From the NCBI GenBank assembly GCA_014728215.1, contig WJLZ01000026.1, forward strand, positions 1 through 45,911: a stretch of 45,911 nucleotides of DNA, read 5' to 3'. The position numbers and the translations under genes were made by a program. This DNA comes from Chitinivibrionales bacterium. Lineage in GTDB: Bacteria; Fibrobacterota; Chitinivibrionia; Chitinivibrionales; WJKA01. Under the pieces are notes generated by a model, which saw nothing but the letters and a program-made list of their open reading frames with translations, searched no databases and was not told the DNA's origin. Shown here in pieces: positions 27,495 through 34,017 of the stretch (its first letter is position 1; each line of letters starts with the position of its first letter).

Positions 27495-28157
27495 ATGTCA
27501 AAACATCTGCAGAACGAAATCGAAAAACTGCAAAAAACAATTCTCGCTCTCTGTACCATGGTTGAAGAGCAGCTTGCAGCCGCACTCAAATCAGTTATTG
27601 ACAAAGACGATGACCTCGCAACCCTGGTGATCTCCAAAGATAAAGCAGTCGACAATACCGAAATCGATGTTGAGGAAGAATGTCTGAAAATTCTGGCGCT
27701 CCATCAGCCGGTAGCAGTCGATCTTCGATTTATTATCGCGGCACTGAAAATCAATAATGATCTGGAACGTATCGGTGATCTGGCCGTGAATATCGCCGAG
27801 CGGGGTCGGAGTATAGCTCTGAATGGTTTTCCTCTCCCCGACTTCGATTTCAACCGAATGTTCGATAAAGCCATTTCCATGCTGAAAAAAAGCATTGATG
27901 CACTCATTAACTGGGATGTCGATCTGGCCGTGGCGGTATGTGCATCGGATGATGAAATTGATGAGCTTAACCGCACAATGTTTTCACATTTTAAAGAAAC
28001 GGTCTGCCAAAAGCCCGGTCTATGCGATGCCATGCTCGATTATCTCTCCGTATCGCGTTATCTCGAACGAGTCGCCGATCATGCGACGAATGTGGCCGAA
28101 GATGTTATGTATATGATCGAAGGCGATATCGTTCGGCACGGCAAAAAGGAAAGCTGA
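27495..28157 (+). CDS. phoU: Phosphate signalling protein PhoU
   Basis: Canonical PhoU, 220 residues, with two three-helix repeats. The metal-binding signatures are LKINNDLERIGDLAVNIAER and SRYLERVADHATNVAED. It links PstB activity to PhoR, keeping the Pho regulon off when phosphate is sufficient. The ATG at 27495 is preceded by AAGGAG at six bases and follows the pstB stop by ten; an in-frame TTG at 27477 would lie inside pstB and is unlikely. Together with pstB it closes the island. The gap 28158-28311 shows only a weak inverted repeat (ATTTCC/GGAAAT at 28170-28187). Confidence 0.94.
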   Translation: MSKHLQNEIEKLQKTILALCTMVEEQLAAALKSVIDKDDDLATLVISKDKAVDNTEIDVEEECLKILALHQPVAVDLRFIIAALKINNDLERIGDLAVNIAERGRSIALNGFPLPDFDFNRMFDKAISMLKKSIDALINWDVDLAVAVCASDDEIDELNRTMFSHFKETVCQKPGLCDAMLDYLSVSRYLERVADHATNVAEDVMYMIEGDIVRHGKKES

Positions 28158-28311
28158 TCCTCCAAATTCATTTCCAGCTTCGGAAATATGTATATTTTCT
28201 AGTCACTAATAGCTGAACACCTGAAATTACTCTTTTCCCTGTCAATATTTCTGCTCATTCTGATATTAACGGCAGCAGAAATCCTGGGGAAAATACAAGT
28301 GATATTTCATC

Positions 28312-30099
28312 ATGGAATCAAGCGAACCTCCCAGACTCCCTTTCTGGAAGACAATCTGGGATTACATGCATCCCTACCGTTTCAAGCTCATTATCGCCAT
28401 GATCTCGGCGATCATCACCGGAATTGCCGTTGCGCTCCAGCCGATTGTGGTAAAATTTATAGTCGACCTCGGCGTAAACAGGCAAAATGCAACTGCTAAA
28501 GAAAAGCTCATGTATGCGTTGTTATTCGCCGGATTATATCTTCTTTTGAGCGCAACCCGGGTTACTGTATGGCTTGTTGGATATCGCAGATTGGTGACGG
28601 CTCTTGAGGGTTTTCTCTTTACTGTCCGCTCACAGTTTTTCCGTCATGTGCAGAATCTCTGTTTCAGGTTTCACGACAGGATGTCAAGCGGCGAATTGTT
28701 TAACTATATCATGGGTTCACCGATCACTTCGCTGAAAATGTTTCTTCATCAGTTTATCATGACCGTGCCTACTCATCTCGTTTCATGGGTAGTCGTCCTG
28801 GGCACACTTTTCTATTTTGACTGGATGATGACGATTATTCTTATTGTCACGGTCACGGTAATTGTTCTTGTCAACCGCAAATCACGGCTTGTCATCAAAG
28901 AAATGTCGATAAATTTCATGAAAGAAGAGTCTTCGGTCAGCAAGTATGTTGCCGACATGCTTCGCGGCACCCGGGAAATAAAAATTCATGCTATTGAAAA
29001 TGATGTCAGTAGCCGATTCGATGATCAGATCGATCGCATCAGAGAACGGAGCGAATTGCTCTCCTATCAGCAGCATGTCGAATATGTTAAGCCCGAAAGC
29101 ATCAATTATCTCGGCATGACCCTTGTTTATATAGCGGGAGCCTATTCCTGTATTTACCGGGAGCTAACGGTCGGGGAGCTTTTTGCTTTTGTTAACAGTG
29201 TTTCTCTTCTTATGGCCCCTATGATGATGCTGTTCCGTCTTAATCTGGTGAAAGCAAACGCCGAAGCCGGTCTTGAGCGGATCATGCGGATATTAAATAC
29301 CCAAACAACGGTCAGTGAGGAGTCCGAAGACGCGCGGTTGGATATCGGCAAGGAAGATGAGAGGGCACGCAAAGCCGACATACCGCTCATTGAATTTAAA
29401 GATGTTACTTTTTCCTATACCAGCACGCCGGTTTTAAAAAACCTCTCCTGTTCCATCGACCATGGGAAAAGCATAGCCCTTGTCGGCCCGAGTGGCTCGG
29501 GCAAAACAACCTTTGCAGGATTGATCCTGCGACTCTATAATGTGGAGAATGGTGGTTTATTGCTTAATGGACAGGATATAAAACGGTATTCGCTTCAGGA
29601 TTTACGCTCCAGTTTCGGCGTGGTATCACAAGATCCCTTTCTGTTTCAGACCACCGTATTCGAAAATGTCCGTGTTGCCGGCCCCGGAGCATCACGCTCC
29701 GAAATCTTTGATGCCATGGAAATGGCTTATGTAACCGAATTCCTCGATGACCTGCCCAACGGCGCAGATACTCAGGTAGGTGAAAACGGATTTTCAATGT
29801 CGGGAGGCCAGAAACAACGCATCGCCATTGCCCGCGCGATTCTGGGAAATCACCGGTATTTTATTTTCGACGAAGCTACTTCTGCTCTGGATAATCAATC
29901 CGAAAAAAGAGTGCAGCAGGCAATGCACGATCTTATGAAAGATCATACAATAATTATCATTGCTCATCGTCTTTCAACAATAAAGCATGTGGATACCATT
30001 ATGGTATTCCAGAATGGAAAAATCGTTCAGCAGGGCAATTACAACCAATTATCTGCTACTGAAGGTCTTTTCCAGACACTTTTAAGGAACGCGCTTTAG
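28312..30099 (+). CDS. ABC transporter, fused permease and ATPase (exporter type)
   Basis: A 595-residue half-transporter with an N-terminal six-helix membrane domain (~20-330) and a C-terminal ATPase domain (~360-595). Walker A is GPSGSGKTT, signature SGGQKQRIAIARA, Walker B YFIFDEATSALD, switch His in IAHRLSTI. This is the MsbA/MdlB architecture; such proteins work as dimers and export lipids, drugs or peptides. Substrate cannot be told. The ribosome site is poor. It is followed after 25 bases by ychF, and the acyltransferase at 31240 could join the same transcript, which would suit a lipid-related role, but that is speculative. Confidence 0.88.
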   Translation: MESSEPPRLPFWKTIWDYMHPYRFKLIIAMISAIITGIAVALQPIVVKFIVDLGVNRQNATAKEKLMYALLFAGLYLLLSATRVTVWLVGYRRLVTALEGFLFTVRSQFFRHVQNLCFRFHDRMSSGELFNYIMGSPITSLKMFLHQFIMTVPTHLVSWVVVLGTLFYFDWMMTIILIVTVTVIVLVNRKSRLVIKEMSINFMKEESSVSKYVADMLRGTREIKIHAIENDVSSRFDDQIDRIRERSELLSYQQHVEYVKPESINYLGMTLVYIAGAYSCIYRELTVGELFAFVNSVSLLMAPMMMLFRLNLVKANAEAGLERIMRILNTQTTVSEESEDARLDIGKEDERARKADIPLIEFKDVTFSYTSTPVLKNLSCSIDHGKSIALVGPSGSGKTTFAGLILRLYNVENGGLLLNGQDIKRYSLQDLRSSFGVVSQDPFLFQTTVFENVRVAGPGASRSEIFDAMEMAYVTEFLDDLPNGADTQVGENGFSMSGGQKQRIAIARAILGNHRYFIFDEATSALDNQSEKRVQQAMHDLMKDHTIIIIAHRLSTIKHVDTIMVFQNGKIVQQGNYNQLSATEGLFQTLLRNAL

Positions 30100-30124
30100 A
30101 ATTTAATGCAAGGAATGAGTTATC

Positions 30125-31219
30125 ATGCCCCTTTCAATCGGCATAATCGGACTTCCAAATGTAGGTAAGTCAACCATTTTCAATGCCTTATGTTCGGGCA
30201 AAGCTGCAATCGAGAACTATCCCTTTTGCACAATCGAGCCAAATCAGGGAGTCGTTGCAGTTCCCGATGCCCGTCTGGCCCGCCTTTCCTCCCTTTCTCC
30301 GGCAGGAAAGGTAGTCCCCGCTTTTCTCCAGCTCTTTGACATCGCCGGGCTGGTGAAAAATGCATCACAGGGAGAGGGTCTGGGAAATCAATTTTTAGGG
30401 CACATTCGAACTGTCGACGCCCTTGCTCATGTGGTACGGTGCTTTGATGATCCCAATGTTGCCCATGTTGACGGCTCGGTCGATCCTGTGCGGGATGTGG
30501 AGATAATCGAGACAGAATTGATTATAAAAGATCTGGAAACTGTTGAGCGGGCTTATGAAAAAATCGAAAAAGCCGCAAAAACCGGTGATAAAGAGGCAAA
30601 AACGCGGGTAGGGACATTGAAAAAAGCGATCTCCCTTCTCGAACAGGGAACCGCAATCAGGGATGGTTCCTTTGAAACGAATGAACGGGGGGTGATAGGG
30701 GAACTAAGCCTTCTTACCTCCAAACCGGAACTGTATATTGCCAACGTCGATGAAGAGGGTATTGAAGAGGGTACCGAATACAGCAAAGCCCTGGAAAATT
30801 ATGCCGCACAAAAAGGGCTTGCGGTTATAACCCTCTGCGGCAAAATCGAAGCAGAGCTTACAGAGCTTCCAGAAGAAGAACAGAAAGAATTTCTCGAAAG
30901 CCTCGGCTTAGTCGAGCCAGGTCTTAATGTATTGGTGCGGGCACTCTATTCCCTTTTAGGTCTTCAGACATTTTATACCCTGAATGAAAATGAAAATCAT
31001 GCCTGGACTTTCACCAGAGGTACCACTGCTCCGCAAGCTGCCGGCAAAATCCACTCCGATTTTGAAAAAGGATTTATCCGGGCGGAGGTGTATCGTCTCG
31101 AAGATCTTGAGCAGCACGGCAGCCTGAACGCAATACGTTCTGCAGGAAAACTTCGCTCAGAAGGACATGATTATGTCGTTGGGGATGGTGACATTCTGTA
31201 TTTTAAATTTAATGTCTAA
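30125..31219 (+). CDS. ychF: Redox-regulated ATPase/GTPase YchF
   Basis: Universally conserved Obg-like P-loop protein, 364 residues, close to the usual 363. The P-loop is GLPNVGKST (residues 8-16), with the YPFCTIEPN switch region, and a C-terminal TGS domain with [18 protein letters not shown]. YchF/OLA1 hydrolyses ATP and associates with ribosomes, with roles in stress and translation. It is a housekeeping gene with no sign of transfer. It lies 25 bases after the ABC transporter and 20 bases before the acyltransferase, so all three may be one transcript. Confidence 0.96.
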   Translation: MPLSIGIIGLPNVGKSTIFNALCSGKAAIENYPFCTIEPNQGVVAVPDARLARLSSLSPAGKVVPAFLQLFDIAGLVKNASQGEGLGNQFLGHIRTVDALAHVVRCFDDPNVAHVDGSVDPVRDVEIIETELIIKDLETVERAYEKIEKAAKTGDKEAKTRVGTLKKAISLLEQGTAIRDGSFETNERGVIGELSLLTSKPELYIANVDEEGIEEGTEYSKALENYAAQKGLAVITLCGKIEAELTELPEEEQKEFLESLGLVEPGLNVLVRALYSLLGLQTFYTLNENENHAWTFTRGTTAPQAAGKIHSDFEKGFIRAEVYRLEDLEQHGSLNAIRSAGKLRSEGHDYVVGDGDILYFKFNV

Positions 31220-31239
31220 CAATCAACCCGGAAAAGAGC

Positions 31240-32463
31240 ATGAAAAATAAGTGGACCTACGCATATCGATGGTTTATGTGGAATATCGTATCATTTCCAT
31301 TGGTGGAATGGCTGAAAATCAACTACAATCTCTCAATGGCTCCCGGATCGGGTAAATTCCCCACCCCTCCCTTCTTTGTCATATCGAACCATAATACCTT
31401 TTTTGACCCCTGGATACTGGGCGGTCATTCTATGTCTCCCTTTGCAATTATGTGCAATGATGATGCATTTCGGGGCTCAGTTATTCAGAAGTGGTATCTT
31501 AACAGCATCGGTGCATTCCCAAAGAAAAAGGGTGCTTCGGATTTTTCCGCAATGAAAAAAACCATAACTATCCTTAAGAATGGGTATGCTGTCTGTATTT
31601 TCCCGGAAGGGCAGACGAGTTGGGATGGTGAAACGCAGCTAATCTATAAAGGTTTGGAAAAAATCATTCAGCGGGCACGTTGTCCATTGATGGTATTCAG
31701 ACTGCAGGGCAATTTTCTTACCAAACCCTGGTGGGCGAAAAGCAGACGCAAGGGCAAAATATTAATGAACACGAAAATCATTCCGGCCGAAGAAATCGGA
31801 AAAATGTCCTCCGATGAACTTCTGGAGGTCATTAAACGTGAAATTTATCAGAATGATATCAAAGATGAAAAGAACAGGGCCACTTGTTTTAGGGGCCATG
31901 ACATGGCTGAAGGACTTGAACGGTTTATCTGGATATGTATGCAATGCGAAAAGGAAGACACTCTTATCACCAAAGGAAATGAAATATCATGTCTTTCTTG
32001 CGGCAAAAAGTGGTATATCGATGCTCATTGCAAAATAACTGCCGAAAATAATCAAAACGCTGCATACGAGGATCTTAAAGACTGGTCCGAATGGCATAAA
32101 AATAAAGTGAAAAGCAAAATAAAATCGACATCCTCTCACTCATCCCTGCTCACTTCCAGCTCCGATGTCCTGTTTCAAACCGAAGAAAGCAGGCATTCCT
32201 TTGCCGATCGCGGGAAAGGAACACTCGAGCTAACTTCCCGGAACATTATTTTTAAACCTGAGGATAGATCCGGGCGAGAGCTGGAGTTTCCGCTCGATGA
32301 TATTTCCAATTATGTTATTCAAAAAAAGGATATTTTTGAATGCACCTATAAAGGTAATGATTACCGCTTTGTTTTCAATCATCACAGCCCGATGAAATGG
32401 GTCTTTTATGTGCGGTATTTAAAGGGATACGAAGAGTTAGAGGAAAAGGGATATATCGAATAA
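31240..32463 (+). CDS. PlsC-type acyltransferase with zinc ribbon and extra C-terminal domain
   Basis: A 407-residue protein. Residues ~1-190 are a 1-acylglycerol-3-phosphate-type acyltransferase: catalytic motif HNTFFD with H51 and D56, and FPEG at 121-124, which binds the glycerol phosphate. A four-Cys zinc ribbon follows (CxxC at 233/236 and 251/254), then a linker and a C-terminal beta-rich region (~300-400: LTSRNIIFKPEDRSGRELEF, then VIQKKDIFECTYKGNDYRF) resembling a GRAM or PH-like fold. PlsC enzymes are normally ~240 residues, so the last ~170 residues are an addition. It probably acylates a lysophospholipid at the inner membrane; the purpose of the added domains is unknown. Confidence 0.8.
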   Translation: MKNKWTYAYRWFMWNIVSFPLVEWLKINYNLSMAPGSGKFPTPPFFVISNHNTFFDPWILGGHSMSPFAIMCNDDAFRGSVIQKWYLNSIGAFPKKKGASDFSAMKKTITILKNGYAVCIFPEGQTSWDGETQLIYKGLEKIIQRARCPLMVFRLQGNFLTKPWWAKSRRKGKILMNTKIIPAEEIGKMSSDELLEVIKREIYQNDIKDEKNRATCFRGHDMAEGLERFIWICMQCEKEDTLITKGNEISCLSCGKKWYIDAHCKITAENNQNAAYEDLKDWSEWHKNKVKSKIKSTSSHSSLLTSSSDVLFQTEESRHSFADRGKGTLELTSRNIIFKPEDRSGRELEFPLDDISNYVIQKKDIFECTYKGNDYRFVFNHHSPMKWVFYVRYLKGYEELEEKGYIE

Positions 32464-32467
32464 AAAT

Positions 32468-32521
32468 GCCCGCCGGTGGAGGGAACCGGCGGGCTTCGGG
32501 CAAACCCTCAAGAAGGAGGGT
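32468..32521 (+). other. Two adjacent stem-loops after the acyltransferase gene
   Basis: GCCCGCCGGT (32468-32477) pairs perfectly with ACCGGCGGGC (32485-32494), and ACCCTC (32504-32509) with GAGGGT (32516-32521). The first starts four bases after the stop codon. There is no T-run after either, so factor-independent termination is doubtful; they could be a 3' stabiliser or the beginning of a structured RNA. The remainder of the 313-base gap 32464-32776 contains a GA-rich stretch ending in CTTTTTC near 32570 and no gene. Confidence 0.5.
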
Positions 32522-32776
32522 GGTTCACGGAGGAAAATGACGGTTAAGGTTCGAAGGAGGAGCACTTTTTCTTTTCACTAATACTACGAAATATTAATGG
32601 GGAATATTGTAAGATATTTTTGGTGACTAATATATTTTAATACAACAGCTAATCCACCCGGTTTCAAGGTGTTTTCCGGATATGAATATATCTCCAAGAA
32701 AAGACCAACCTTTTCAGCACCCGAAAACCGGCCTGCCATTCAAACCAGACCATAACCTTATTAAAAGGGAGGATTT

Positions 32777-33160
32777 ATGAAACGTTACTCCTCAACATTT
32801 ATTGCACTTGCCCTCTGTTTATTTGCGGTGAGCTGCGGTTCAAAAAAAATCAAACGGGGCGACCGGTTTGAAGTACTCACCGAGATGCGGGAGGAAGCAA
32901 CCATGCGGTGGGACCAGCCCTATACCAACAGCTTTAACTGCATCATTCCCCAGGGAACAGTTCTCGAAGTAACCATGGCGCCACCTGCAGGCGCTGAGTT
33001 TCTCGAAGTTGAAGTCGTATCGGTGAATGGTAACAGCAACAAGGAATTTATCGAAGAAAAAATTGTGCCCGACCATATACGACACCGGAAAGGATATGAG
33101 GGCTTTTATCTCTCCATACCTCGCAAGTATGTTGGAGAAAAAATCCAGAAGGTAGAGTAG
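32777..33160 (+). CDS. Small lipoprotein of unknown function
   Basis: A 127-residue protein with a lipoprotein signal (LFAVSC; lipidated Cys near residue 20). The mature part is short and beta-rich and I do not recognise a family. GGGAGGA lies three bases before the ATG, a strong ribosome site. It is flanked by the stem-loop region and by the convergent double-STAS gene, 12 bases away. Presumably attached to the inner or outer membrane facing the periplasm. Confidence 0.75.
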   Translation: MKRYSSTFIALALCLFAVSCGSKKIKRGDRFEVLTEMREEATMRWDQPYTNSFNCIIPQGTVLEVTMAPPAGAEFLEVEVVSVNGNSNKEFIEEKIVPDHIRHRKGYEGFYLSIPRKYVGEKIQKVE

Positions 33161-33172
33161 CCTGCTTCATTT

Positions 33173-33847
33173 TCAGGCGATTCTCTCATCAGCTTCCTTA
33201 ATGCTGTCATACTGAGGAATAAGATGCAGCATATTGGTAGCTTCAAGGGCAGGATATATTTCCGAGGAAATATTGACCAGGGAAATACCTCCTCCCTCAG
33301 ATTGAAGTCGCTTGTGCAAATTCAGAATGAGCCCTATAGCACTGCTGTCGATGGCAAGTACTTTTTCGAGATTGAATGCAATACGCCTGTGCCCTGTGCT
33401 GATAATATCGTCGATTGTTTTACGCACATATTTCAAAGATGTCACTTTAAATATAGGGGGAGGACTGATCAAGCAATACATCCCCCGTTCTTCCCTGGCG
33501 ATATGAATTCCGATATTGTTATCCGCTTCATTGATGGTCGAATAGCAGGGCAGGGTCTGGAGAACTCTGCTTCTCTTAAAAATTGAGTAAATGCGCGGTG
33601 GGACAGTGATGAAATAGAGGCTGCCGCTTTTTGGCTGAAGCAATTTCTGAAAGTGAATGAACATATTGATTGCATTGCTGTCCACTACGGTTACGGTGTT
33701 CAGGTTAAAGGCCAGATGAACCGCTCCCCCGGCAATCAGATAATAGATCTCTTTTCGCAATACCTCTATGGTGCCGCAGGTCATTTTCCCTCGAATATTC
33801 ATCATGGTATAGCCGTTTTTTCTTTCGGAAGTGAAAATCAGGTCCAT
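33173..33847 (-). CDS. Tandem STAS-domain protein (anti-sigma-factor-antagonist type)
   Basis: A 224-residue cytoplasmic protein made of two STAS domains (~1-110 and ~115-224). The phospho-acceptor regions read VVDSNAINMF in the first and AIDSSAIGLI in the second; the Ser after Asp is the residue phosphorylated in SpoIIAA-like antagonists. Both keep the Ser, so both could be partner-switch sites. Such proteins normally respond to a Ser kinase and a PP2C phosphatase, neither of which is in the window. It diverges from the 7TM hybrid kinase gene, with two inverted repeats between them, which hints at a shared signalling role. Confidence 0.82.
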   Translation of the reverse strand: MDLIFTSERKNGYTMMNIRGKMTCGTIEVLRKEIYYLIAGGAVHLAFNLNTVTVVDSNAINMFIHFQKLLQPKSGSLYFITVPPRIYSIFKRSRVLQTLPCYSTINEADNNIGIHIAREERGMYCLISPPPIFKVTSLKYVRKTIDDIISTGHRRIAFNLEKVLAIDSSAIGLILNLHKRLQSEGGGISLVNISSEIYPALEATNMLHLIPQYDSIKEADERIA

Positions 33848-33869
33848 TGCCTACCTCCCGGGTAAAGGT

Positions 33870-33887
33870 TCGATAGCCTGCTATCGA
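33870..33887. repeat. 8-bp inverted repeat (operator candidate)
   Basis: TCGATAGC and GCTATCGA flank a two-base spacer, a perfect palindrome 23 bases upstream of the double-STAS start and in the divergent gap with the 7TM kinase. Compact palindromes of this size are typical of dimeric repressor sites. The repressor is unknown. Confidence 0.4.
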
Positions 33888-33952
33888 TATGTTTCCTGTA
33901 AAATAATATAACTGTTATTAAAACGCTTCAAAGAACGAGGACAATCTGCCCA

Positions 33953-33970
33953 ATAGCAATTTATTGCTAT
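33953..33970. repeat. 7-bp inverted repeat with following T-run
   Basis: ATAGCAA and TTGCTAT flank a four-base TTTA loop and are followed by five Ts on the plus strand. It lies 48 bases before the kinase start. The stem is AT-rich and weak for a terminator; it may be an operator or a leader structure. Confidence 0.3.
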
Positions 33971-34017
33971 TTTTCTGCTTTTGATGTACCATTGCTAAAT
34001 AGGTTGGTTTTATGTAA

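Noticed and set aside
28217-28499. Frame coding a hydrophobic, signal-like stretch just before the ABC exporter
   Set aside because: It could only begin at CTG, has no ribosome site, and most of it overlaps the ABC exporter gene in another frame.
32497-32560. Resemblance of GGGCAAACC to a c-di-GMP-I riboswitch
   Set aside because: The second conserved block (GCAAAGC with GGUAG) and the receptor stem are absent.
32627-32654. CTAATA, TAATAC and CTAATC at 11-base steps upstream of the lipoprotein at 32777
   Set aside because: Only two of three units resemble the motif and none has the TAACA core; too weak in an AT-rich stretch.
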